From NCBI GenBank assembly GCA_028280945.1, contig JANQKV010000012.1, positions 1 to 53,223 on the forward strand: a DNA stretch of 53,223 nt, read 5' to 3'. The notes below the pieces were generated by a model, which saw only the letters and a list, made by a program, of their open reading frames with translations, was not told the origin of the DNA and made no database searches. Shown piece after piece: positions 25,575 to 34,876 of the stretch; position 1 is the stretch's first letter; each line of letters opens with the position of its first letter. The translations under genes were made by a program, and so were the position numbers. This DNA comes from Opitutaceae bacterium (GTDB lineage: Bacteria; Verrucomicrobiota; Verrucomicrobiia; Opitutales; Opitutaceae).

Positions 25575-28500
25575 ATGCGCTCCCTTGGACGCGGCACATT
25601 CTTCTATTTACTCGCGATCACGCTTGCTTTGTCGACGGTAGGGGAGGAGGTCGACCCGAACGCCGTGCGTTACGATTTCGATGTGAAGGCGGGCAATGCG
25701 GTGAATCGACTCAAAGCCGTTTCCTATCAGGCGGATATAGAAATCATGTTTGCGCGGGGAATCACGTCGCGGGTGCGCACGAACGCGATCAAAGGGCATT
25801 TCACCATCGACGAAGCGTTGGATTTGATGCTGCAGGGCACCCCGCTCGAGGCCGTCCCGGTTAGCAAGGGCAACACCTACGGAATCAAGCTCAGAGCGGG
25901 AAATCGTGACCAGAGTCACGCGACAAAAAGCCCTGAAAACACCCCCAACCCTAACACTTTTGATAGAATGCAACCTCAACCCCAATCGACCGAAAAAAGC
26001 AGAAGAACAGCCAAAGTGCTGAGAGGGATAATTGCTCTTTTTGTCGCTGCCAACAGCGGCACCGCAAGCGGTCAGGAAACAGAAGAAGGAACCGTCGATA
26101 TGTCTCCCTTTGTAGTTACGGCTCAGGAGGATGAAGGTTGGACAGCCGGAACGACGTTGACTGCAACCCGGACCCGTCAGTCAATCCGTGACTTGCCGCT
26201 GAGCATCGACGCGGTGACTGAAGAGTTTCTCGACGATGTAGGCGCCTTTGATTTGGGCGAAGCCGGAGAATGGATCGCGGGGATTGATTCGCAATCATCG
26301 ACTGATTTTAATTTGGATTCCGACCGGTCTTCGTTTCGCGGGATGCAACTCGGTGACCGCGACAACGCTCAATCGTCCCGGAACCTCTTCACGTGGTTTC
26401 CCCGCACGGACAGCTATAACGTGGAGCGAATCGACTTCAACAAGGGCTCCAATTCGTTGATGTTTGGCGACAGCTCTCCCGGGGGACTGGCCGCCGTTTA
26501 CACCAAACGCGCGCAAGATCGAGATTTTGGGAAAGTCCAAGCTTTGGTTAACGGTTGGGGGGGGTATCGAACGACCCTTGATCTCAACCGAAAGCTTACC
26601 GATAATTTTTACGCGCGTCTGAATGTGGTGCACCGCGACCAAGGGCATTATGAAGACATCGCCGATGACAAGCTGAGCGCCTACAGTATTGCGGCCACTT
26701 ACCGACCCTTTGAAAACACCGTGATTCGGGCCGAGTTCGAGGACATGAGTTTCGAGCGGAATCGATCGACCGGAGGATTGGGGGTCAACCAACGGGCCGC
26801 CCTTGCTCGCGGATTCAGCAGTTCTTCGCGGCAGTATTTCACCAGTGATGGCGAATACTACGATCCTCGGACCCGACTGTTTTATCCGCCGGACGGGCAG
26901 GGGGGATTCCTCGATCCGTTTCCGATCGACAACGACGATCGCCGCAACGGAGCCACGGGAGATGACCTTTCGCTGGCCAAAGGTTTGGTTCAGCAGGTGA
27001 GAAACCGCGACACCGACGAACTGCAGTATACCATCGGGCCCATTCCGATTGAGGTCGGTCCCAATGATCGCAACACCAACCGACCGGTCGAAAACATTTC
27101 GCTGTGGATTGAACAAGCGATCGGGGATTTGACCATGGAGTTGGCTTTGAACCGCCAACAACAGGAGCAGACTTGGATCGGCAACGACTACGATCCCTTA
27201 AGCTTCGATGGCTCGGGCCGCATTTTCCTCGAGGAGGACTACGGTTCGAGCCAGTTTGGTAACGAGGTGCACAATGCCCGTTTCACCGTGGCCTACCCCG
27301 TCTGGACGAAATGGTTTAGTCAGTATCTGGTTGGCACCTTGTCCTACATGGACGACACGGCCACCAGTTTCCGCCAGCGTTTGGTCAATCGGGCCAAGGC
27401 TTTTGATCCGGACACCGGGGAGTATGACGTCACTGAGGACCTAAACGAACGCCATCGCATTCGATACCGCACCTATTTCGATTCGAACAACCTCATCGAC
27501 GAATTGCGCGATACGAGCTGGATTGCGAACGGTCGGGCAGCCAACTTGCCCACCATTCCGGGCATTTTTGAGCCGATTTGGGTGGAACGCACCACCGCGA
27601 ACCGGCCGTTTGTGGACAAACGCTATACCCGGACGGCCTCGTTCACCACCTCCGGCAACCTGTTCACCGATAAGCTGACCACGTTGCTTGGCGTCCGATA
27701 TGACTCGTTCAATCTGAAGCGCTACATCCTGCCGGAGGGCTCCGCGCAGGAACTCGTTGACGCCTATGGTGAATTAGCCTGGTGGGGACAGGATGTCTAT
27801 CTGGGCGACCCCGACGAAGCGCCCGACCAGTATCGCTACCTGCCCGAGTTCGACGTGAGCGATGTGACCTATTCCACCGGGCTTTCTTACCAACTGACCG
27901 AGAATCTCAACCTTTACGGCAATTACTCCACCTCCTTCCGCTGGCAGGGGACCCAGAATTTCCTGGGCGAGCTCCTGGGACCACAGGAAGGCGAAACGAT
28001 TGAGTTTGGCTTCAAGACCGACTTGCTGGATCGCAACCTGTCGCTCTCCGCCGCCGTCTTCCAGGTGGATCGGGCGAATGTCAGATTCAACTTCAATTCC
28101 GGCAACAACGCCAACGAACTTGAACTGCTGTTCAACGACGGGACGATCAATATCGATCCCGACGGCACGATGACCTTCATTCCCGCCGTCCAAGGTGATC
28201 CTGGGTTTGTCGAAATTGCCCGGGGATTCAACAACGAGCATCGGACGATAACTGCCGGCGAAATCTCAGAGGGAATGGAAGTGAGCGTCAGCACCCGACG
28301 CTTGGGTGGCTTCCGTACCCGCCTGGCGCTGACTTACATCGACATCGAGAGTAACCGTGATTTGTCCGACTACATCCCGTTGGTGGAACTGGCGGAGCAA
28401 CGGGCCGCCGAGCGGGCTCCGATCATCGACGCGAATTGGCCGAATGATCCGTTATATGATCCGGACGGGCTTCCCGAGTTCGAAGAGGACCTGCGTGAGT

Positions 28501-28928
28501 ATCTCGCGGATGCCCAGGATGTAATCGCGTTCAACTCGGGCACGGGCATCATCTCCGGTTCTCGAGCCCGTCCCTGGCGGTTCAGCTATGTCATCGACTA
28601 TGAGGTTCCGGGTGACACTCCGCTGGAAGGTCTTCGCATCCTGCTGGCCGGCAAGTGGAGTGATGACTACTTGTTGGGTATCAACGACGGGGTCCTATGG
28701 TATGGTGGCGGAACTCACCCGCTCGACATTTCGTTGTTCTACGAAACAAAGATTTTTGGACAGGATACCACGTTCTCGTTGCGCGTCCGGGATGTTGTAG
28801 ACTTCTCGAATCGGGATGGGATTCGGGCTCGGCGTGGATTCGTCGACCAGTTCACCGGAGAAGAGACCTTCCGGTATCGGAACATTGCACCTCCAAATTG
28901 GGAGTTCGGGGTTAAGTTCGAATTCTAA
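25575..28928 (+). CDS. TonB-dependent receptor with N-terminal STN signalling domain
   Basis: This 1117-residue protein has a signal peptide (GTFFYLLAITLALSTVGEE), an STN domain (YDFDVKAGNAVNRLKAVSYQ to LDLMLQGTPLEAVPV, residues about 32-108), a linker, a plug opening with MSPFVVTAQEDEGW and a 22-strand-type barrel ending in NWEFGVKFEF. The STN domain and the upstream sigma/FecR genes make it a self-reporting receptor. No SusD partner is present, as is usual in Opitutae. Between STN and plug, MQPQPQS and RGIIALFVAANSGTASGQE (from residue 132, base 25968) resemble a second, internal signal peptide. The ligand is probably an oligosaccharide, judged from the neighbours. Confidence 0.92.
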   Translation: MRSLGRGTFFYLLAITLALSTVGEEVDPNAVRYDFDVKAGNAVNRLKAVSYQADIEIMFARGITSRVRTNAIKGHFTIDEALDLMLQGTPLEAVPVSKGNTYGIKLRAGNRDQSHATKSPENTPNPNTFDRMQPQPQSTEKSRRTAKVLRGIIALFVAANSGTASGQETEEGTVDMSPFVVTAQEDEGWTAGTTLTATRTRQSIRDLPLSIDAVTEEFLDDVGAFDLGEAGEWIAGIDSQSSTDFNLDSDRSSFRGMQLGDRDNAQSSRNLFTWFPRTDSYNVERIDFNKGSNSLMFGDSSPGGLAAVYTKRAQDRDFGKVQALVNGWGGYRTTLDLNRKLTDNFYARLNVVHRDQGHYEDIADDKLSAYSIAATYRPFENTVIRAEFEDMSFERNRSTGGLGVNQRAALARGFSSSSRQYFTSDGEYYDPRTRLFYPPDGQGGFLDPFPIDNDDRRNGATGDDLSLAKGLVQQVRNRDTDELQYTIGPIPIEVGPNDRNTNRPVENISLWIEQAIGDLTMELALNRQQQEQTWIGNDYDPLSFDGSGRIFLEEDYGSSQFGNEVHNARFTVAYPVWTKWFSQYLVGTLSYMDDTATSFRQRLVNRAKAFDPDTGEYDVTEDLNERHRIRYRTYFDSNNLIDELRDTSWIANGRAANLPTIPGIFEPIWVERTTANRPFVDKRYTRTASFTTSGNLFTDKLTTLLGVRYDSFNLKRYILPEGSAQELVDAYGELAWWGQDVYLGDPDEAPDQYRYLPEFDVSDVTYSTGLSYQLTENLNLYGNYSTSFRWQGTQNFLGELLGPQEGETIEFGFKTDLLDRNLSLSAAVFQVDRANVRFNFNSGNNANELELLFNDGTINIDPDGTMTFIPAVQGDPGFVEIARGFNNEHRTITAGEISEGMEVSVSTRRLGGFRTRLALTYIDIESNRDLSDYIPLVELAEQRAAERAPIIDANWPNDPLYDPDGLPEFEEDLREYLADAQDVIAFNSGTGIISGSRARPWRFSYVIDYEVPGDTPLEGLRILLAGKWSDDYLLGINDGVLWYGGGTHPLDISLFYETKIFGQDTTFSLRVRDVVDFSNRDGIRARRGFVDQFTGEETFRYRNIAPPNWEFGVKFEF

Positions 28929-29139
28929 AACGCTTCTGACGTCACAAACTGGGGCGGGGAAGACCGCCAGGTTCATCCCTGTCCCTCTTCACTTGTTTTC
29001 CTAAGTTCTCTCGCCGCAGGCCGTGCGGGAGTCGCACTCAAGCTGCGCGTGAAACCTCCGGTTAGCTGGTGTCATCCTTCATGGGCGCTCATGCCATCGG
29101 CACTTTTAGACAGTTCAGTAAGTGCCCAGGCCTACCAAC

Positions 29140-29309
29140 TCACTTTGCAGCGAAGTCTCCTGATTCATCATCAGTCTGAGAAGGGTCCGGAAGCTTACGA
29201 GCCATATGACCACCGCAGTTTTGATGGTGAGATGTTAAACCGAGCCGGGAGTTGTCCCGAAATCGTGCAGCAGCTCAGCGACATGATCGACGAAAGGCTG
29301 AGCCCATAA
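29140..29309 (+). pseudogene. Possible sulfatase C-terminal remnant
   Basis: The open frame ends in YDHRSFDGEMLNRAGSCPEI and VQQLSDMIDERLSP, which resembles the tail of type I sulfatases (a D-x-x-E-x-x-N block followed by a final amphipathic helix). No upstream sulfatase core is present. The rest of 28929-29334 has no recognisable gene. This is a weak call from one motif. Confidence 0.3.
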
Positions 29310-29334
29310 ATTTGAACCCTCAAAGAAAAGAAGA

Positions 29335-32025
29335 ATGAAAACGAAATTCACCCGGCACTTGTTCCTATTGGCCGCCATTCCGGCTCTATTATTTGCGGAG
29401 AGGACAAAATTTACGATAAACTCGGGGTGGCTTTTCCAGCGGGGCGATGTGGATATAGCCCAGACCGATTTGGGATCTGATGCGTGGACGCGGGTTGATC
29501 TGCCTCATACTTGGAACCGGGACGATGCTTCCGATGAGGAGGCCGGTTTTTATCAAGGCCCTGGGTGGTATGCCAAAGCCGTGAGTGTTCCAGAGGCGTG
29601 GCAAGACAAGCAGGTGTATTTGGATTTCGAGGGCGCCAACCAAGAGACCGAGGTGCATCTGAACGGGGAAAAAATTGGAGAACATGTCGGTGGGTATACG
29701 GCGTTCCGCTTCAATCTGTCGCCCCATCTCCAATATGGTCGTCCCAACCTCCTCACGGTGCGGGTCACCAACGAGATCAACGAGGATATTCCTCCGCTGC
29801 GCATGGACTTCACTTTTTACGGGGGCATCTACCGGGACGTGAGTCTGATCGTCACCGAGCCGATCCATTTCGACCTCGATAATCATGCCTCTGACGGGGT
29901 GTTTACCCGCATTGACTCGCTCTCCCATGAGCAGGCGGATATCGCTCTCTTCGGAAAAATATTTAACGCGGCATTGCAGCGCGAAGAGGTCCGCGTGGAA
30001 ACCCGCATCGTCAACCAAGATAACCGGGTGGTGGCATCGGAAAGCCGCAAGCTATCGCTTCGGGCCGGACAAGCGACAGCGTTCGAGTCTGGCCAGATGG
30101 TGATCAACGACCCGTCGCTTTGGTCTCCAGATGATCCTTATCTTTATCGCGTGATCACCCAAATCCATCGCGGGGGCGATGATGGACCGTTGCTCGATGA
30201 GATGGTGCTTCCGTTGGGGCTGCGTTGGTTTGAGTTTGATGAACAAAATCGCTTCGTCCTGAACGGCGAGCCCCTGAAATTGGTGGGCGCCAACCGGCAC
30301 CAAGACAGGCAAAGGCTCGGGAGTGCTTTGGCCGATGATTACCACCGGAGTGATTATCAGCACATCAAGGATCTGGGAATGAATTTTATCCGGACCGCGC
30401 ACTATCCCCAGGACCGCGCGGTTTATGAGGCCTGTGATCGGTTGGGCCTATTGGTCTGGACCGAGATGCCGGGGACGGTGCGCATCACCCAGTCCGAAGC
30501 TTTTACCGCTAACAGCCTGAATATGCAGCGGGAGCATATTCGGCAAACCCGCAACCACCCCAGTGTGGTGTTCTATGGTTACATGAACGAGGTGATGATT
30601 CAGTTGTTCGGCAGCCGTAATCGGAATATGCCCGAGACCGAAAGACAGCAAATTGCGGATGCCACGGTGGAGCTGGCGGAAAAGCTGGAAGCTTTAACCA
30701 AGGAGGAAGCTCCGGATCGACACACCGTAATGGCCGTCCACTACACCAGTTGGATCGAAGATGGGTATAATCGCTATGGGCTTGCCGAGGTCCCGGACGT
30801 GCTCGGGTGGAATCTCTACTTCGGATGGTATTATGGGGACATGGAGGACCTTACGCCCTACCTGGCGGATCAGCATGCCCGATTCCCGGATCGGCCGCTA
30901 ATCATGTCCGAATACGGTCCGGGGGCGGATGTGCGAAATCATTCCCTCACGCCGAAGCCGTGGGATTTCACGGAGGATTATCAACTGATCATGCATGAAT
31001 CCTATCTGGACCAGATGATGGGCATGCCGTGGTTGGCCGGCTTTGCCGCCTGGAATTTTGCCGACTTTGGATCGGAACGAAGGGGTGACGCCCTTCCGCA
31101 TGTGAATCAAAAGGGGCTGGTAAACTTTGATCGGTCGGAGAAAGCCGTGGCTCACCTTTATCGGGCGTATTTTTCAGACAACCCCGTGCTCCACATCGCC
31201 CTGCGCAACTACACCGAACAGGCGGGAATTGAAGACCGGGAAGGAAGTGGGGCCAGCACCCAGCCGGTCACCATTTTGACCAACGCTGACACGGTGGAGT
31301 TATTCCTCAATGACCTGTCCCTCGGAGAGAAAAGCGTCACGGGGCACCGGGTGGTTTTCTCCGTGCCGTTTGCCGACGCCCATAATCTGCTCGTCGCTCG
31401 GGACAACCGGGGCCTGAAAGACGAAATCAGCGTTGATTTTGTTCTCCACCCGCAGCCCTTGGCGACTGGTCCCGCGAAAAGCATCGCCGTCAACGTGGGT
31501 GCCCACTGGACCTATCAGGACCCGGCGACCGGCAAACTGTGGCTAACCGATCGTGAATATACACCCGGCCTATGGGGATATGAAGGGGGGGCACCGCTTA
31601 TCAGGATCGGCGGTCGTCAGGATAAAACCGGCCTTTCCAATGACATCATGGGTACCGGTAACGATCCGCTCTTTCAGACCTTCGTGGAAGGAATCGAAAG
31701 TTACCGGTTTGATGTGGGACCGGCGCTCTACGAGGTGGAGGTTTGTTTCATCGAACCCAACCGCGGCACCCGCGATGAACCTTTGATCTACAACTTCGAG
31801 GTGGATGCGAGCAACGGTCCCGAGGCCGGAGAGCGGGTCTTCAGTATCGATATCAATGGTGAGCGTGTTTTGCATCACCTCAACCTGGCGCAGGAAGTAG
31901 GGCCGCTGCGGGCCGCCATCTATCGCTTCCGCATCCATGTGGAAGGTGACGAAGGTATCCGTGTCACCTTCGTCCCGGAGGAAGGCGAGCCGGTGTTGAG
32001 CGGCATATCCGTAACCCCCCTGTAA
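29335..32025 (+). CDS. Secreted GH2 family glycosidase (beta-galactosidase/beta-glucuronidase type)
   Basis: This 896-residue enzyme has a signal peptide (HLFLLAAIPALLFAE). It has the GH2 layout: sugar-binding jelly roll (VDLPHTWNRDDASDEEAGFY, GANQETEVHLNGEKIGEH), an immunoglobulin-like domain, and a TIM barrel with RHQDRQRLGSAL, IRTAHYP, acid/base Glu419 in GYMNEVMIQ and nucleophile Glu526 in IMSEYGPGAD. The C-terminal 200 residues add a malectin-like domain (YRFDVGPALYEVEVCFIEP). Substrate could be a beta-galactoside, beta-glucuronide or another beta-linked sugar. Export is to the periplasm or beyond. Confidence 0.92.
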   Translation: MKTKFTRHLFLLAAIPALLFAERTKFTINSGWLFQRGDVDIAQTDLGSDAWTRVDLPHTWNRDDASDEEAGFYQGPGWYAKAVSVPEAWQDKQVYLDFEGANQETEVHLNGEKIGEHVGGYTAFRFNLSPHLQYGRPNLLTVRVTNEINEDIPPLRMDFTFYGGIYRDVSLIVTEPIHFDLDNHASDGVFTRIDSLSHEQADIALFGKIFNAALQREEVRVETRIVNQDNRVVASESRKLSLRAGQATAFESGQMVINDPSLWSPDDPYLYRVITQIHRGGDDGPLLDEMVLPLGLRWFEFDEQNRFVLNGEPLKLVGANRHQDRQRLGSALADDYHRSDYQHIKDLGMNFIRTAHYPQDRAVYEACDRLGLLVWTEMPGTVRITQSEAFTANSLNMQREHIRQTRNHPSVVFYGYMNEVMIQLFGSRNRNMPETERQQIADATVELAEKLEALTKEEAPDRHTVMAVHYTSWIEDGYNRYGLAEVPDVLGWNLYFGWYYGDMEDLTPYLADQHARFPDRPLIMSEYGPGADVRNHSLTPKPWDFTEDYQLIMHESYLDQMMGMPWLAGFAAWNFADFGSERRGDALPHVNQKGLVNFDRSEKAVAHLYRAYFSDNPVLHIALRNYTEQAGIEDREGSGASTQPVTILTNADTVELFLNDLSLGEKSVTGHRVVFSVPFADAHNLLVARDNRGLKDEISVDFVLHPQPLATGPAKSIAVNVGAHWTYQDPATGKLWLTDREYTPGLWGYEGGAPLIRIGGRQDKTGLSNDIMGTGNDPLFQTFVEGIESYRFDVGPALYEVEVCFIEPNRGTRDEPLIYNFEVDASNGPEAGERVFSIDINGERVLHHLNLAQEVGPLRAAIYRFRIHVEGDEGIRVTFVPEEGEPVLSGISVTPL

Positions 32026-32185
32026 GCCTCATGACTTCCCGCTGTTCGCCGGTTTCTCAGTATCTTGGGGTTTTTACTGACAGGCCGAGTCATCGAGATC
32101 GGTTCGAAGCCGGCGAGCAGCTCCATCCTGCATAAAATCCAATCTGGTCGGGAACTTACGTTCGTCGGGGAAGAGATACTAGTCC

Positions 32186-32728
32186 ATGAATACGACAGAG
32201 ATAAATCGCAGTTTCCGGCGAAGACTTGCCCTTTTGGCACTCGTGCTGGGAGGCATTCAAACCTCTGGGGCCAGCGTTGAGCAGTATACGATCAGCGGGA
32301 GCCGTGACGTTGCTGATGTGGCGCTACGCGGCAACGGTTTTGGAGACTGGAATTACGGTCGCGGTATTCCATTGGAAGCGGGCTACTTCATCGGGTTTTA
32401 TGACACTCACCCCGGCGCCAGTTTGCTTCGCTTCAGTGTATCAGGATTGGAGGTTGGCCGGGTAAAATCTGCGACCGTCGGGCTGTTTAAGCCGCGTTCC
32501 GTGAGTCAACAGGGCCCGGTTGATGTGAGCGTCTCCCGGGTGAGCAAGGCCAACGGGGACTGGGTGGAAGGCGGCTCGGCCAGCCAACGAGAGCCGGGAA
32601 GGCAACGACTACGTGTATTAAGCTGCTCAAGCAGACCAGTCCAATACTGTTTTGTTGGTATCAGGCCAGCGAGCCGAGACAATTATGTAATCCTCGCCTT
32701 CTTTAATATCCCAGACCGTTTCCTCTAG
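32186..32728 (+). pseudogene. Frameshifted secreted DNRLRE/CBM-like protein remnant
   Basis: The start MNTTEINRSFRRRLALLALV is a good signal peptide, and the next 110 residues (YTISGSRDVADVALRGNGF to GPVDVSVSRVSKANGDWVEG) look like a secreted beta-sandwich domain. After GGSA the frame loses sense (SQREPGRQRLRVLSCSSR). Another frame continues with NESREGNDYVY and then a TAA, and a third resumes with LLKQTS. At least two frameshifts therefore seem present, and the gene stops far short of a full enzyme. Confidence 0.65.
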
Positions 32729-32757
32729 TCCGTTAATCCCGAAATACTATAAATATT

Positions 32758-33348
32758 ATGAGATCACTATTCTATGTAGTCCTTTCCATTCTGCCCACAG
32801 CTTTATTTGCCGGTAGCTGGCAGGACCTAATCCAAGGGGACTCCCTTGCTCAATGGGCAAGCGATCCAGACCACGGGCACTGGTCTGTCGAAGCAGGTGT
32901 GATTACGGGGAAAAGTGATCCGGAGCAAAGAGGCAGCATGCTTTGGACGCGGGGTGAGTTTGGTGATTTCGTTTTTGAAACCGAATTCAAGTTTGTCGAT
33001 TTCGTCGACTCTGGCATCAAATTGAAGGGTGGGAATGGGATTCAGGTTAATCTTGGTAATTCCATCTCGCAACGCGTGAACCGCACCGCCTCCATTTTCG
33101 CTCCTCAAGAGGGCAAGGGGCGGTTCCCGGCGATAGCGGAAAATGCTCATGAAATCATGGTCCCGAATGGTTGGAATATCATCCGCATCCATTGCGAAGG
33201 TAAACGAATCATGATCATGCTGAATGGACGAGAAGTGGTGGATTATACCTCGACGACTCTACCCGAAAAGGGCCCGATTGGCCTCCAAGTGCATGGCAAT
33301 CTGGATATGGAAATTCACTTCCGGAATACTCGTATTCTCGAGAAATGA
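32758..33348 (+). CDS. DUF1080 (3-keto-disaccharide hydrolase fold) secreted protein
   Basis: This 196-residue protein has a signal peptide (LFYVVLSILPTALFAGS) and a jelly-roll DUF1080 domain: WASDPDHGHWSVEAGVITGK, FGDFVFETEFKFVDFVDSGI, and LPEKGPIGLQVHGNLDMEIH with FRNTRIL at the end. Members of this family act on 3-keto glycosides produced by Gfo/Idh/MocA oxidoreductases, and such an oxidoreductase follows 31 bases later. Together they suggest oxidative glycoside cleavage in the periplasm. Confidence 0.88.
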   Translation: MRSLFYVVLSILPTALFAGSWQDLIQGDSLAQWASDPDHGHWSVEAGVITGKSDPEQRGSMLWTRGEFGDFVFETEFKFVDFVDSGIKLKGGNGIQVNLGNSISQRVNRTASIFAPQEGKGRFPAIAENAHEIMVPNGWNIIRIHCEGKRIMIMLNGREVVDYTSTTLPEKGPIGLQVHGNLDMEIHFRNTRILEK

Positions 33349-33379
33349 CCTCCCTGGCAGGTAACGGAGCGTTCTCGTC

Positions 33380-34747
33380 ATGAAAGCAGTTCAACGCCGA
33401 ACCTTCATCAAGAATTCCGCCATCACGGCCGGGGCATTTGCGGCGGCGCCCGCCTATATCCCGGCCATGATATCGAACAGTCCAAATAGTCGGATCAACG
33501 TGGCAGTGGTTGGTATCGCGGGTGAACGGAAGCGCACCCGGGGCATCATCCGGGGTAGGGGTATGGTTCATATCCGCAACTTCTCTGAAATCCCCAACGT
33601 CTCCGTCGGGACCCTCTGTGACATCGATGAGCGGTTGTTCCCGCAAAACGAAGCGATGGTCGAGATTTTGTTTGGATCCAAGCCAAAGACGGAAGTGGAT
33701 TTTCGCAATGTACTGGAAGATCCGGGTATCGACGTGGTCTCACTGGCCAGTCCCGATCACTGGCATGCCTTGCAAACGGTCTGGGCGTGCCAAGCCGGCA
33801 AGGATGTTTACGTTGAAAAACCCGTCAGCCACAATTTGGCGGAAGGCCGCAAAATGGTGGAAGCTGCGGCGAAATATGACCGGATTGTCCAAGCGGGGAT
33901 TTGCTACCGCAGCAGCAGCGCCGTTAAGGAGGGTATCGGACTTATCCGAGAGGGGATTCTGGGGAAGCCCTATATGGCCAGAGGCATCACCTACCGTTAC
34001 CGCGTCCCGATCGGGGTCTTTCCCGATGGCCCGGTGCCGGACGGCGTCAACTGGGATATGTTCCTCGGGCCCGCTCCCTACCGCCCCTTCAATATAAACC
34101 GGTTTTTATACCACTGGCACTGGTTCTGGGACACCGGAACCGCTGAAATTGGGAACAATGGTATTTACCGGATGGATACCGCTCGATGGGCCCTGGGCAA
34201 AGACACCCACCCGGTGAAAGTCCAAAGCACAGGTGGGCTTTTTGGGCGGGACCCCCGCGAGCAAGAGGTGCCGAATATCATGAATGTGACCTATGAATAT
34301 GAGGACGGCACCATTATCCAAAATGAAATGCGCGGTCTTCCGAGCAATTCCGAGGGATCGCCTGAGGACTCTGGGGTTCGCAGTTTTATTTATGGCGACG
34401 AAGGTTATATGGCCATTAGTTCAAACGGCTACCGGACTTATTTGGGCCGACGGGGTAAACCGGGCCCCGCTAAAACCGATGATGACTTTCCGCAAAGCGA
34501 AAGGAGCAATGGCTGGAAGAACCTGATTGAATGCGTCAAAAATGGGCGCAAGCAGGATCTGGATAATCCCATAATCGAAGGTCATTTGTCTGCTTCCTTA
34601 TGCCACCTTGGCATTGCTTCCTACCGTGCGGGCCAACAGCAGTCGGCCTTCAATCCCAAAACAGAGCGATTTATCAATAACGCGGAAGCCGACCGTTTTC
34701 TCCACCGAGAAAACCGACATCCTTATATCATGCCGGAAACGGTGTAG
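33380..34747 (+). CDS. Tat-exported Gfo/Idh/MocA family oxidoreductase
   Basis: This 455-residue protein opens with a twin-arginine signal (QRRTFIKNSAITAGAFAAAP) and a Rossmann NAD(P) domain (INVAVVGIAG, VSLASPDHWHALQTVWACQA, then DVYVEKPVSHNLAEGRKM with the catalytic EKP lysine). The C-terminal sugar-binding half includes NWDMFLGPAPYRPFNINRFL and HWFWDTGTAEIGNNG. Such exported members oxidise C3 of glycosides with tightly bound NAD. The DUF1080 gene directly upstream is the usual partner. A longer leader gap (129 bases) separates it from the GH3 gene. Confidence 0.92.
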   Translation: MKAVQRRTFIKNSAITAGAFAAAPAYIPAMISNSPNSRINVAVVGIAGERKRTRGIIRGRGMVHIRNFSEIPNVSVGTLCDIDERLFPQNEAMVEILFGSKPKTEVDFRNVLEDPGIDVVSLASPDHWHALQTVWACQAGKDVYVEKPVSHNLAEGRKMVEAAAKYDRIVQAGICYRSSSAVKEGIGLIREGILGKPYMARGITYRYRVPIGVFPDGPVPDGVNWDMFLGPAPYRPFNINRFLYHWHWFWDTGTAEIGNNGIYRMDTARWALGKDTHPVKVQSTGGLFGRDPREQEVPNIMNVTYEYEDGTIIQNEMRGLPSNSEGSPEDSGVRSFIYGDEGYMAISSNGYRTYLGRRGKPGPAKTDDDFPQSERSNGWKNLIECVKNGRKQDLDNPIIEGHLSASLCHLGIASYRAGQQQSAFNPKTERFINNAEADRFLHRENRHPYIMPETV

Positions 34748-34876
34748 GTCCATTATAGTTGGTGCGACTCATTCTTAATTAAGCCAAGCCATTTTGATTT
34801 TCTGGAGGGGGTGGGAGGAAAGCCCTGCCGTAAACCCCGCCATAATAATTTTAAGTCGATAGAAAGAACGGTAAAT

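Noticed and set aside
26295-27161. A 288-codon open frame on the minus strand within the TonB receptor gene
   Set aside because: It is antisense to a well-supported receptor and shows no domain or sensible start.
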